This document shows, one piece after another, positions 17,881-26,493 of a DNA stretch of 64,000 bases. Within the stretch, counting starts at the first letter, position 1. Each line of letters starts with the position of its first letter. The translations under genes and the position numbers were made by a program. This stretch comes from Pseudomonas poae. Its GTDB lineage: Bacteria; Pseudomonadota; Gammaproteobacteria; Pseudomonadales; Pseudomonadaceae. The stretch is taken from NCBI RefSeq assembly GCF_001439785.1, contig NZ_JYLI01000005.1, forward strand, positions 1 through 64,000. Reading direction: 5' to 3'. The notes under the pieces were generated by a model. It was not told the origin of the DNA, did no database searches, and worked only from the letters and a program-made list of their open reading frames with translations.

Positions 17881-19176
17881 ATGATGCTGTCGACACAGCC
17901 CCAGGCTCGCCCGCCTGTTCGTTTTCCCCGCATGACCCACACTGCCCTTGCCAGTGCCGCTGCCCTTACCGGTTTTTCACCGCTCGGCCAGGCTGCCTTC
18001 TTCGAAGACAGCAGCGCGACCCTGGAAACCCGCAACATGTACTTCAACCGCGACTTTCGCGACGGCACCAGCGCCCAGCAATCCAAGCGCGACGAATGGG
18101 CCCAGGGTTTCATGCTCAACCTGCAGTCGGGCCACACCGACGGCACCATCGGCTTTGGCGTGGATGCGCTGGGCATGCTTGGGGTCAAGCTCGACTCAAG
18201 CCCCGACCGCACCGGCACCGGCCTCTTGCCTACCCACGATGATGGCCGCGCTGCCAACGAATATTCCAAACTGGGCCTGACCGGCAAGGTCAAGGTGTCC
18301 GCCACCGAGCTCAAAATCGGTGCGCTGATCCCCGAACTGCCGATCCTCAAGCCCAACGACGGGCGCATCCTGCCGCAGACCTTCAACGGCGGATTGATCA
18401 CTTCCAGAGAATTCAAGAACCTGACCTTCACCGGTGGCCGCCTGGACAAGGCCAAGGACCGCGACGACAGCAACTATGAGGACATCGCCCTCAACAACAA
18501 GAACAGCCGCTTCCTCAGCGGCGCCACCGGCAAGCACTTCAACTTCGGTGGCGTGGACTATAAATTCGCCGACAAGATCACCGGCAGCTACCACTTCGCC
18601 CAGCTCGACGATGTGTACCGCCAGCACTTTCTCGGCCTGGTGGCCGCCCGTCCCATGGGCCCCGGCACTTTCGGCGCCGACCTGCGGCTGGCAATCAGCG
18701 ACGACACCGGCGCCGCCCGTGGTGGCAAGATCGACAACACCTCCCTCAGCGGCCTGTTCAGCTACGCCCTCAACGGCCACAAGCTCAGCGCCGGTTACCA
18801 GCACATGTCCGGCGACAGCGCGTTTCCCTATGTGGATGGCAGCGACCCGTACCTGGTCAACTTCGTGCAGATCAACGACTTTGCCGGCGCCGAAGAACGC
18901 TCCTGGCAGGCCCGTTACGATTACGACTTCGCCAAACTCGGCATTCCCGGCCTGAGCTTCATGAGCCGTTACCTGTCGGGTGACAATATCCGACTCAGGA
19001 ACGGCGAGACGGGCAAGGAATGGGAACGCAACAGCGAGATCAAGTACGTGGTGCAAAGCGGCACGTTCAAGGATGTGGCGGTGCGCCTGCGCAACGCCAC
19101 CTATCGCTCCAACTATTCAGCCCGTGATGCGGATGAAATGCGCGTGCTGGTGAGCTACAGCGTCGCACTCTGGTAA
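17881..19176 (+). CDS. opdH: OprD-family outer-membrane porin OpdH
   Basis: OpdH-type porins let tricarboxylates such as cis-aconitate or citrate cross the outer membrane. The 431-residue protein has an N-terminal signal region ending near GQA-AFFED and the OprD-family barrel pattern (SATLETRNMYFNRDFRDG near the mature start, C-terminal aromatic VSYSVALW). The ATG at 17881 follows ATAACGGAG. It is first in opdH-tctC-tctB-tctA, the same order as PA0755-PA0752 in P. aeruginosa. Substrate choice is inferred from the operon. Confidence 0.92.
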   Translation: MMLSTQPQARPPVRFPRMTHTALASAAALTGFSPLGQAAFFEDSSATLETRNMYFNRDFRDGTSAQQSKRDEWAQGFMLNLQSGHTDGTIGFGVDALGMLGVKLDSSPDRTGTGLLPTHDDGRAANEYSKLGLTGKVKVSATELKIGALIPELPILKPNDGRILPQTFNGGLITSREFKNLTFTGGRLDKAKDRDDSNYEDIALNNKNSRFLSGATGKHFNFGGVDYKFADKITGSYHFAQLDDVYRQHFLGLVAARPMGPGTFGADLRLAISDDTGAARGGKIDNTSLSGLFSYALNGHKLSAGYQHMSGDSAFPYVDGSDPYLVNFVQINDFAGAEERSWQARYDYDFAKLGIPGLSFMSRYLSGDNIRLRNGETGKEWERNSEIKYVVQSGTFKDVAVRLRNATYRSNYSARDADEMRVLVSYSVALW

Positions 19177-19207
19177 GCCACTCATAACAACAATGACGGA
19201 GAAACCC

Positions 19208-20191
19208 ATGACCCTTTCCCTGCGTAAACTGGCCCTCGCCGCCGGCTGCATGCTGTTCGCCGGCCAACTGCTGGCCGCCGACGAGCCCAAGCGCCCGGAG
19301 TGCATCGCCCCGGCCTCCCCCGGTGGTGGTTTTGACCTGACCTGCAAGCTGGCGCAAAGCGCGCTGGTCAACCAGAAGTTGCTGAGTAAGCCGATGCGCG
19401 TGACCTACATGCCCGGCGGTGTCGGCGCGGTAGCCTACAACGCCGTGGTCGCCCAGCGCCCAGGGGATGCGGGCACGCTGGTTGCCTGGTCCAGCGGTTC
19501 GCTGTTGAACCTGGCCCAGGGCAAGTTCGGTCGCTTCGATGAAAGCGCCGTGCGCTGGCTGGCGGCGGTAGGCACCAGCTACGGGGCCATCGCGGTAAAA
19601 GCAGATTCGCCCTACAAGAACCTCGATGATCTCGTAAAAGCCCTGAAGAAAGATCCGGGCAGCGTGGTGATCGGTTCCGGCGGCACGGTGGGCAGCCAGG
19701 ACTGGATGCAAACCGCACTGATCGCCAAGGCCGCCGGGATCAACCCGCGCGAGTTGCGCTACGTGGCCCTCGAAGGCGGCGGTGAAATCGCCACCGCCCT
19801 GCTCGGCGGTCACATCCAGGTGGGCAGTACCGACATCTCCGACTCCATGCCGCACATCCTCAGCGGCGACATGCGCCTGCTGGCGGTGTTCTCCGAGCAA
19901 CGCTTGGATGAGCCGGAAATGAAGAATATTCCTACCGCCAAAGAGCAAGGCTACGACATCGTCTGGCCAGTGGTGCGCGGCTTCTATCTCGGGCCAAAAG
20001 TCAGCGACGCCGACTACGCCTGGTGGAAAGAAGCCTTCGACAAACTGCTGGCCTCCGAGGAGTTCGCCAAACTGCGCGACCAGCGCGAGCTGTTCCCGTT
20101 TGCCATGACCGGCCCGGAGCTGGACACCTACGTGAAGAAACAGGTGGCTGACTACAAAGTGCTGGCCAAAGAGTTCGGCCTGATTCAGTAA
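19208..20191 (+). CDS. tctC: Tripartite tricarboxylate transporter substrate-binding protein TctC
   Basis: TctC binds the tricarboxylate in the periplasm and delivers it to the TctAB membrane pair. The 327-residue protein starts MTLSLRKLALAAG with a signal peptide cleaved near LLAAD. It has the Bug/TctC fold motifs ASPGGGFDLTCK and YMPGGVGAVAYN. The ATG at 19208 has ACGGAG nine bases upstream. It lies 31 bp after opdH in the same operon. Confidence 0.95.
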   Translation: MTLSLRKLALAAGCMLFAGQLLAADEPKRPECIAPASPGGGFDLTCKLAQSALVNQKLLSKPMRVTYMPGGVGAVAYNAVVAQRPGDAGTLVAWSSGSLLNLAQGKFGRFDESAVRWLAAVGTSYGAIAVKADSPYKNLDDLVKALKKDPGSVVIGSGGTVGSQDWMQTALIAKAAGINPRELRYVALEGGGEIATALLGGHIQVGSTDISDSMPHILSGDMRLLAVFSEQRLDEPEMKNIPTAKEQGYDIVWPVVRGFYLGPKVSDADYAWWKEAFDKLLASEEFAKLRDQRELFPFAMTGPELDTYVKKQVADYKVLAKEFGLIQ

Positions 20192-20249
20192 ACGCCCCCC
20201 TGTCGCGCGGCCACGCCTGTTGAAAAAAGGCGTGGCCCAGGAGTTCTAC

Positions 20250-20708
20250 ATGCTCTTACAACGCATATTTGCCGCCGTGCTGCTGCTGGCCTGCGCCGGT
20301 TTGGCGCTGATGGCCTGGCCTTACCAGGCCGCGTTTTCCTACGAACCGGTAGGGCCTCGCGCTTTCCCGCTGCTGATGCTCGGGCTGATGAGCCTGGCGC
20401 TGATCTACATGCTGTTTCGCCCGCAGCCCACCAAGCACACAGAGGAAGAACCGGCGCTGGACCGCGAAACCCTGATCAAGATCGCTATCTGCGTCGCACT
20501 GTTGATCGTGTTCGCGACCACGTTCGAACCCCTGGGCTTTATCCTCAGCAGCATGCTGATCGGCATCCCGATGGCGCGCCTGTACGGCGGTCGCTGGCTG
20601 CCCAGCGTGGTGATCGTGACCTTGATGGCTATCGGCCTTTACCTGTTGTTCGATAAAGCCATGGATGTGCCGCTGCCCCTCGGCCTGCTCGACGTTCTGG
20701 AGAACTGA
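20250..20708 (+). CDS. tctB: Tripartite tricarboxylate transporter small subunit TctB
   Basis: TctB is the small membrane subunit of the sodium-dependent TTT carrier. The 152-residue protein shows about four hydrophobic segments (IFAAVLLLACAGLALMAW, FPLLMLGLMSLALIYMLF, IAICVALLIVFATTF, and the VVIVTLMAIGLYLLF region). I chose MLLQRIF at 20250 because AGGAG lies seven bases upstream; a frame starting at 20220 adds ten residues without a ribosome site. Its stop is 1 bp before tctA. Confidence 0.93.
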   Translation: MLLQRIFAAVLLLACAGLALMAWPYQAAFSYEPVGPRAFPLLMLGLMSLALIYMLFRPQPTKHTEEEPALDRETLIKIAICVALLIVFATTFEPLGFILSSMLIGIPMARLYGGRWLPSVVIVTLMAIGLYLLFDKAMDVPLPLGLLDVLEN

Positions 20709-20709
20709 T

Positions 20710-22224
20710 ATGGATACTTTTGGCTATTTGGGCCAGGGTTTCGGCGTCGCGCTGAGCCCCTACAACCTGGTCACCGCGCTGTGCGGCACCTTGATCGGCA
20801 CCGTGGTCGGCCTGTTGCCGGGCCTGGGGCCGATCAACGGCGTGGCACTGCTGATCCCCATCGCCTTCGCCCTGGGCCTGCCGCCGGAGTCGGCGTTGAT
20901 CCTGCTGGCTGCGGTGTACCTGGGTTGCGAATACGGCGGCCGTATCAGTTCGATCCTGCTGAACATCCCGGGCGAAGCCTCCACCGTGATGACCACCCTC
21001 GACGGTTACCCGATGGCCCGTAAAGGCTTGGCCGGCGTAGCCCTGTCGTTGTCGGCATGGAGTTCGTTCATCGGCGCGTTCATCGCCACCTGCGGCATGG
21101 TGCTGTTTGCGCCGCTGCTGGCCAAATGGGCGATTGCCTTCGGCCCCGCGGAATATTTCGTCCTGATGGTGTTCGCGATTGTCTGCCTGGGCGGCATGGC
21201 CGGCGACAAACCGCTGAAGACCTTCGTGGCGGCGTTGATCGGTCTGTTCCTGTCGGCGGTGGGTATCGACGCCAACAGTGGCGTGTACCGGTTTACCGGC
21301 GACAACATCCACCTCACCGACGGTATCCAGTTTGTCGTGCTGGTGCTGGGCCTGTTCTCGATCAGTGAGATCCTGTTGCTGCTGGAAAAAACCCACCGTG
21401 GCCAGGAAGCGGTGAAGGCGACCGGACGCATGATGTTCAACCTGAAGGAAGCCGGTGCGGTCTTCGTCGTCAACATCCGTTGCGGCCTGCTGGGCTTCAT
21501 CATGGGCGTGTTGCCGGGTGCGGGCGCCACCCTGGCCTCGGCGGTTGCCTACATGACCGAGAAACGTATCGCGGGTGCCAGCGGCAAATTCGGCCAGGGT
21601 GACATGCGCGGCCTGGCAGCACCGGAAACCGCCATCGGCGCCTCCGCCTGCGGCGCCCTGGTGCCGATGCTGACCCTTGGCGTACCCGGTTCGGGCACCA
21701 CGGCGGTGATGATCGGCGCCCTGTCGCTGTACAACATCACCCCTGGCCCGCTGCTGTTCCAACAGCAACCGGATATCGTCTGGGGCCTGATCGCTTCGCT
21801 GTTCATCGCCAACATCATGCTGGTGATCCTCAACATCCCGATGATCCGTATCTTCACACGCATCCTCGCCGTGCCGAACTGGGCGCTGGTGCCGGTGATC
21901 GCCATCATCACCGCGATCGGCGTGTACGCGGTTCACGCCACCACCTTCGACCTGTTCCTGATGGTGGGCATCGGTATCTTCGGCTACATCCTGCGCAAGC
22001 TGGACTTCCCGTTGTCGCCCGTGCTGCTGGGCTTCATCCTTGGCGGTTTGATGGAGCAGAACCTGCGTCGTGCGCTGTCGATCTCCAACGGTGCGCTGGA
22101 GATCCTCTGGTCGAGCCCGATCACCTTGGGTGTATGGGTACTGACCGTGTTCATGCTGATATTCCCGCTGATCCGCATCTACCGTAAACGTGCCCTGCAG
22201 CGTCGCGCCTTGACCGATGTCTGA
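20710..22224 (+). CDS. tctA: Tripartite tricarboxylate transporter large permease subunit TctA
   Basis: TctA is the large channel-forming subunit of the tricarboxylate carrier. The 504-residue protein has around ten to twelve membrane spans and the duplicated family motif seen as VVGLLPGLGPINGVALLIP and GVLPGAGATLASAVAY. The length is standard. It starts one base after tctB and its last 8 bp overlap the following AbrB-type gene, so the five genes opdH-tctCBA-abrB-like form one tight operon. Confidence 0.96.
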   Translation: MDTFGYLGQGFGVALSPYNLVTALCGTLIGTVVGLLPGLGPINGVALLIPIAFALGLPPESALILLAAVYLGCEYGGRISSILLNIPGEASTVMTTLDGYPMARKGLAGVALSLSAWSSFIGAFIATCGMVLFAPLLAKWAIAFGPAEYFVLMVFAIVCLGGMAGDKPLKTFVAALIGLFLSAVGIDANSGVYRFTGDNIHLTDGIQFVVLVLGLFSISEILLLLEKTHRGQEAVKATGRMMFNLKEAGAVFVVNIRCGLLGFIMGVLPGAGATLASAVAYMTEKRIAGASGKFGQGDMRGLAAPETAIGASACGALVPMLTLGVPGSGTTAVMIGALSLYNITPGPLLFQQQPDIVWGLIASLFIANIMLVILNIPMIRIFTRILAVPNWALVPVIAIITAIGVYAVHATTFDLFLMVGIGIFGYILRKLDFPLSPVLLGFILGGLMEQNLRRALSISNGALEILWSSPITLGVWVLTVFMLIFPLIRIYRKRALQRRALTDV

Positions 22225-23254
22225 CGTCACCTTCAAGCAATGGTGGGCAACACCGCTGGTCGGCCTGGCCGGCGGTTACCTGGCCAGCCTCGTCGGCTGG
22301 CCTTTGCCGTACATGGTCGGCTCGCTGCTGGCGATCATCCTGGTGCGCTGCCTCACGCCCTGGCAGTTGGGGGAGATTCCCGGCGGGCGCAAATGCGGCC
22401 AATGGGTGGTGGGCATCGGCATCGGCCTGCACTTCACCCCGCTGGTAATCGAGCAGGTGATGAGCCACTTCGGGCTGATCTTCTTCGGTGCCTTGATCAC
22501 CAGCCTGTCGAGCGTGGTCGGGGTGTGGTTGATGCGGCGCAGCGGTGAAGACCGCGCCACCGCGTTTTTCTCCAGCATGCCGGGCGGTTCCGGTGAGATG
22601 GTCAACCTCGGCGCGCGCAATGGCGCCGTGCTCAGCCGGGTGGCCGCCGGGCAAAGTCTGCGCGTGCTGGTGGTGGTGCTGTGCATCCCGGCGATCTTCA
22701 AGTACTTACTGGGCGGCGGTGCGCCGCAGTTTCATCCGGCGCCCGTCGACTGGACCTGGCTGGCCCTGTTGTTTCCACTGGGCGCGCTGGTCGCCTGGGG
22801 CTGGCAGCGCTTGCGTCAGCCGAACCCCTGGCTGTTCGGACCGCTGCTGGTAAGCGCTATCGCCAGCGTGACCTGGGACCTGCACATCGGCCTGCCCGAC
22901 GGCGGCAGTCAGATTGGCCAGTGGCTCATCGGCAGCGGTTTGGGCTGCCACTTCAACCGTCAGTTTTTCCGCCGCGCGCCCTCCTTCATGGCTCGCACCC
23001 TGCTCGGCACGGCCTTGACCATGGCGCTGGCGACACTGGCGGCGGTAGCGCTGAGCGCCTTGACCCAACTGGACCTGCGCTCACTGACCCTGGGCATGAT
23101 GCCCGGCGGCATTGCGGAAATGAGCCTCACGGCAGAGACCTTGCAACTGTCGGTGCCGCTGGTAACGGCGATGCAGGTAATGCGCTTGTTGTTCGTGCTG
23201 TTTTTAGCCGAACCCTTGTTTCGTCGCTGGGACCGCCAGCCCGACAAAACCTGA
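22217..23254 (+). CDS. AbrB-family membrane protein of the tct operon
   Basis: The 345-residue protein has two homologous halves, each with several membrane spans and a MPGG(S/I)(G/A)EM motif (SSMPGGSGEMVNLG and MMPGGIAEMSLTA). That is the AbrB/ammonia-monooxygenase-regulator family (membrane duplication family). Its biochemical role is not established. It overlaps tctA by 8 bp, so it is probably made with the transporter and may assist it or handle the same substrate. The repeat pattern makes the family call secure, not the function. Confidence 0.85.
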   Translation: MSDVTFKQWWATPLVGLAGGYLASLVGWPLPYMVGSLLAIILVRCLTPWQLGEIPGGRKCGQWVVGIGIGLHFTPLVIEQVMSHFGLIFFGALITSLSSVVGVWLMRRSGEDRATAFFSSMPGGSGEMVNLGARNGAVLSRVAAGQSLRVLVVVLCIPAIFKYLLGGGAPQFHPAPVDWTWLALLFPLGALVAWGWQRLRQPNPWLFGPLLVSAIASVTWDLHIGLPDGGSQIGQWLIGSGLGCHFNRQFFRRAPSFMARTLLGTALTMALATLAAVALSALTQLDLRSLTLGMMPGGIAEMSLTAETLQLSVPLVTAMQVMRLLFVLFLAEPLFRRWDRQPDKT

Positions 23255-23282
23255 AACCACCCACCTTTTCCTGCCGCCGGCT

Positions 23283-23975
23283 TCAGATCGGCGGCAACCG
23301 CCAGTCAATCGGCGCCTCGCCATTCTGCTCAAGAAACTTGTTGGTGCGGCTGAAGTGCCCGCAGCCCAGAAACCCGCGATACGCCGACAAGGGCGACGGG
23401 TGCACCGAGGTCAGCACAAGGTGCTTGGTGGCATCGATCAGCTTCTGCTTGCCCTGCGCATGGGCGCCCCACAGCAGAAACACCAGATGCGGCTGATGCT
23501 CACTGACCACTTCGATAATCCGATCGGTGAAGAACTGCCAGCCCTTGCCCGCATGGGCATTGGCGTTGGCACGCTCCACCGTCATGGTGGTATTGAGCAT
23601 CAGCACGCCCTGGTCAGCCCAGCTTTGCAGGTAGCCGTGATTGGGAATGTCGATGTTCAGGTCGCGCTTGAGTTCTTTGTAGATGTTGACCAGCGACGGC
23701 GGCGCCGGCACGCCCGGCTGCACCGAAAAGCACAGGCCGTGGGCCTGGCCGGGACCGTGATAAGGGTCCTGGCCGAGAATCACGACCTTGACCTTGTCCA
23801 GCGGCGTGGAGTTGAGCGCGTTGAAAATCAGCGGGCCCGGTGGATAGATTTCCTTGCCAGCGGCATGCTCCTGTCGCAGAAACTCGCGCAACTGCGCCAT
23901 GTAGGGCTTGTCGAATTCCTCTCGCAGGGCGTGCTTCCAGCTGGGTTCGAGTTTGATACGGTCGCCGTCGGTCAT
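23283..23975 (-). CDS. ung: Uracil-DNA glycosylase
   Basis: Ung removes uracil from DNA, starting base-excision repair. The 230-residue protein has the catalytic aspartate motif GQDPYHG and the second catalytic motif [11 protein letters not shown] with the histidine, both at family positions. The ATG at 23975 is 137 bp from the divergent enoyl-CoA hydratase gene. It converges with the tct operon with 28 bp between the stops. Confidence 0.97.
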   Translation of the reverse strand: MTDGDRIKLEPSWKHALREEFDKPYMAQLREFLRQEHAAGKEIYPPGPLIFNALNSTPLDKVKVVILGQDPYHGPGQAHGLCFSVQPGVPAPPSLVNIYKELKRDLNIDIPNHGYLQSWADQGVLMLNTTMTVERANANAHAGKGWQFFTDRIIEVVSEHQPHLVFLLWGAHAQGKQKLIDATKHLVLTSVHPSPLSAYRGFLGCGHFSRTNKFLEQNGEAPIDWRLPPI

Positions 23976-24112
23976 GGTGGGTTCATCGTGCAGAAAAAGA
24001 ATGGGCGAACCCTAGGAAACGTGCCCCCGCTTGTCAATTGATCTGACACACCACCGGCACTTTCCCAAGGAGCGATCATACTGATCCTTCACCTTCTCGA
24101 TTTGAGGTCACG

Positions 24113-25225
24113 ATGAATCTGCACTTCGAAGAGCTGACCGGCAGCGGCGGCGCCCGTATCGGCATCGCCAGCCTGGACGCTGAAAAATCCCTCAACGCCC
24201 TTTCCCTGCCCATGATCCTGGGCCTCGGCGAACGCCTGGAAGCCTGGGCCAAAGACCCGAATATCGTTTGCGTGCTGCTGCGCGGCAGCGGGCCCAAGGC
24301 CTTTTGCGCCGGTGGCGAAGTGCGCAGCCTGGCCCAGGCGTGCCTTGAGCAACCCGGCGAGGTACCGGCCCTGGCCGCACAGTTTTTCGCCGCCGAGTAC
24401 CGCCTTGACTACCGTCTGCACACTTACCCCAAGCCGGTGATTTGCTGGGGCCACGGCTACGTGTTGGGCGGCGGCATGGGCCTGCTGCAAAGTGCCTCAG
24501 TGCGCATCGTCACGCCCGGCAGCCGCCTGGCCATGCCGGAGATCAGCATCGGCCTGTACCCGGATGTGGGCGCCAGCAGCTTCCTGTCGCGCCTGCCCGG
24601 CAAACTCGGCTTGTTCCTGGGCCTGACCGGCGCGCATATCAATGGCCGCGACGCCCTGGACCTGGGCCTGGCCGACCGTTTCCTGCGCGACGACCAGCAA
24701 GACGAACTGCTCGAAGGCCTGCTGCAACTCAATTGGCAGGAACAGAGCGCGATGCAACTCAACAGCCTGCTCAAGGCCCTGGCCCGAGAGGCCGTCGACC
24801 AGCAGCCCGAAGCGCAATGGCTGCCACGCCGTGCGCAAATCGACGAGTGGCTGGACGTGGGCGATGTGCGCTGTGCGTGGCGCGCCTTGAGCCAGTTAGA
24901 TGATCACGCCGACCCGCTGCTGAGCCGCGCCGGCCAGACCCTCAGCGAAGGCTGTCCGCTGACCGCGCACCTGGTGTGGGAACAGTTCCAGCGCGCGCGC
25001 CATCTGTCGCTGGCCGAGGTGTTCCAGATGGAATACACCATGACGCTCAACTGCTGCCGTCATCCGGAATTCAGTGAGGGGGTTCGCGCGCGATTGATCG
25101 ACAAGGATCAGAAACCGCGTTGGCACTGGCCCGATATCAATACAGTGCCTGAAGCCGTGGTGCAGGCGCATTTCCATAAGGCGTGGGAGGGACGGCATCC
25201 GCTGGCGGATTTTTCCTACTTCTGA
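24113..25225 (+). CDS. Enoyl-CoA hydratase/isomerase family protein, 3-hydroxyisobutyryl-CoA hydrolase type
   Basis: The 370-residue crotonase-fold protein has AFCAGGEVR and GHGYVLGGGMGL forming the oxyanion hole. The PEISIGLYPDVGAS segment has the acidic residue typical of 3-hydroxyisobutyryl-CoA hydrolases, and the C-terminal extension also fits that subgroup. Such enzymes act in valine degradation, releasing 3-hydroxyisobutyrate. No other valine pathway genes are adjacent, so the substrate remains an inference. The gene stands alone between ung and a small exported protein. Confidence 0.85.
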   Translation: MNLHFEELTGSGGARIGIASLDAEKSLNALSLPMILGLGERLEAWAKDPNIVCVLLRGSGPKAFCAGGEVRSLAQACLEQPGEVPALAAQFFAAEYRLDYRLHTYPKPVICWGHGYVLGGGMGLLQSASVRIVTPGSRLAMPEISIGLYPDVGASSFLSRLPGKLGLFLGLTGAHINGRDALDLGLADRFLRDDQQDELLEGLLQLNWQEQSAMQLNSLLKALAREAVDQQPEAQWLPRRAQIDEWLDVGDVRCAWRALSQLDDHADPLLSRAGQTLSEGCPLTAHLVWEQFQRARHLSLAEVFQMEYTMTLNCCRHPEFSEGVRARLIDKDQKPRWHWPDINTVPEAVVQAHFHKAWEGRHPLADFSYF

Positions 25226-25228
25226 CAG

Positions 25229-25663
25229 TCATAGTCGCGGTTTGGCGAGCGTGAACGAGCAATTGTCGGGTTGACTGTCTTGGCAGATATACACCTCTTG
25301 CTCAAGCGGATCCTTGGCGATCTGCCAATGCAAGGTGCTCGTCAGCGAAATAGCTTCAGCGACGCCCGGTTTTCCTGGGCGCAAGGCGACGCGCTGGCCG
25401 CTGCCGGTACGGTAAACGCATTTATCCAAGCGACCGTTTTCGCGCTCCTGATCCTTCTCCGGTATGAAAATCGCGCCAATGAACCGGTCAACGAAATCAC
25501 GATGATCAACCTTTGAACTGAGCCAAGGGAACCGTATGTCAGACGTCAGAAAGAAGCCATCAACGTATCTGATCGTCGACGGATAGGGACAGCCAAACGC
25601 GTCATGGGCTTGGGCCAAGCTGCCAGCCATCAAGAAATACAGACAAACCAACTTTTTGATCAT
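25229..25663 (-). CDS. Small exported protein, DUF3757-like
   Basis: The 144-residue product begins with a signal peptide (MIKKLVCLYFLMAGSLAQAH). The mature part starts with a CPYPSTIRYVDG segment and has four cysteines in total after cleavage, likely two disulfides. It resembles the DUF3757 group of short secreted pseudomonad proteins, for which no function is known to me. I start at 25663; a longer frame to 25705 puts 14 charged residues before the signal peptide. Its stop is 3 bp from the convergent hydrolase stop. Confidence 0.65.
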   Translation of the reverse strand: MIKKLVCLYFLMAGSLAQAHDAFGCPYPSTIRYVDGFFLTSDIRFPWLSSKVDHRDFVDRFIGAIFIPEKDQERENGRLDKCVYRTGSGQRVALRPGKPGVAEAISLTSTLHWQIAKDPLEQEVYICQDSQPDNCSFTLAKPRL

Positions 25664-25782
25664 TTCCAGAGTTCCATCTATTCCCTGATTACTTCGAGGG
25701 CACAACGGCCGACGTCAGTGAAATACATTTGAACCCGATAAGATACCTGTTAATTCTGACAGTACCGACGAACGGTACCCAC

Positions 25783-25812
25783 AAAAAAACGGCGCATTGT
25801 GCGCCGTTTTTA
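25783..25812. terminator. Terminator of the tyrosine-rich lipoprotein gene
   Basis: ACGGCGCA-TTG-TGCGCCGT is a perfect 8-bp stem with A-run before and T-run after. It serves the minus-strand gene ending at 25824 and could also act on the plus strand. Confidence 0.85.
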
Positions 25813-25823
25813 TTGTTCAACAT

Positions 25824-26183
25824 TTAACGATGGCCGCCGCGGCCTCCCCCGTGGTCACCACCACGCCCGCGTCCACCGTTATGCCAACGGTCACCCCATC
25901 CCTGGTTCGGATAAGGTCGGTACCCGGCGCGTGGCCCGTAATAGCGCGGAGCCGGTTGGTAATAACGCGGCGCCGGGTAGTAACGCGGCGCCGGCGTGTA
26001 ATAGCGAGGGGCCGGATAGTAATCGCGCCGGTACTGATACGTCGGGCCGCCGCCGTAGTAATACACCGGTGCGGGTTCGGTGTAGACCTCGGAGCGATAG
26101 TAAGTGGTGGTGCCCTCGTAGTAGGGCACGCAGCCGGAAAGAGTCAGGCCGAGCAATGCAGCAAGCAGCAGTCGTCGATACAT
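25824..26183 (-). CDS. Tyrosine/proline-rich repeat lipoprotein
   Basis: The 119-residue protein has a lipoprotein signal (LGLTLSGC, Cys18). The mature part is unusual. A tyrosine-rich region leads into tandem YYxPAPR units (YYPAPR, YYTPAPR, YYPAPR, YYQPAPR, then YYGPR) at residues 55-85, and the tail is glycine/arginine/histidine-rich (GGRGRGGDHGGGRGGHR). No catalytic motif is visible. A similar low-complexity protein is common in pseudomonads but has no known role to me. It could be a surface or periplasmic structural protein. Confidence 0.75.
   Translation of the reverse strand: MYRRLLLAALLGLTLSGCVPYYEGTTTYYRSEVYTEPAPVYYYGGGPTYQYRRDYYPAPRYYTPAPRYYPAPRYYQPAPRYYGPRAGYRPYPNQGWGDRWHNGGRGRGGDHGGGRGGHR
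25929..26021 (-). repeat. Tandem repeat encoding YYxPAPR units
   Basis: About four and a half units of 18 or 21 bp encode the proline/tyrosine repeat of the lipoprotein. The unit CGTTATTACC(c)...CGGCGCC is visible on both strands. Repeat number may vary between strains by slippage. Confidence 0.6.
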
Positions 26184-26493
26184 GGCGGCCTCCTGGACCG
26201 CGGAAGAGCACCTCCAGCGACGCTGGAGAGCGGCATTCAGCCTTCGCTAAATGACGAAATATCTGACAACAAAAACTGAATACGGTGCGTTTTGGTAATA
26301 ACTTGATACAAGCTCCCCGAATGCATGTCTGGCCTGACTATTGCTTTACCGTCGGTCGAGCCAACCCGTGAATTCACGGACCATTTCTGCACACGATGAA
26401 ACTTTAAACAAATCGATCATGTCACTATGCCATCGCACAACGGCACGGAGGCTCTAGCGCGAGCACCCTACCCTTATATCCCGGATTTCCGCC
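26184..26493. other. 310-bp divergent intergenic region with two palindromes
   Basis: No gene is apparent. CTCCAGCG-A-CGCTGGAG (26212-26228) is a perfect 8-bp stem in the leader of the lipoprotein gene. CCGTGAATTCACGG (26366-26379) is a perfect 14-bp palindrome on the chemoreceptor side and could be a regulator site. I see no clear FliA or sigma-54 promoter for the chemoreceptor. Confidence 0.5.

Noticed and set aside
20629..22236. Open frames of 535 codons (minus) opposite tctA and 516 codons (plus, 15650-17200) opposite tctE and tctD
   Set aside because: Shadows of conserved genes. The translations are dominated by Gln, His, Arg and Asp without any motif.
23272..23296. TGCCGCC/GGCGGCA inverted repeat between abrB-like and ung as a terminator
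   Set aside because: It lies partly in the ung coding end and is not followed by a T-run on either strand.
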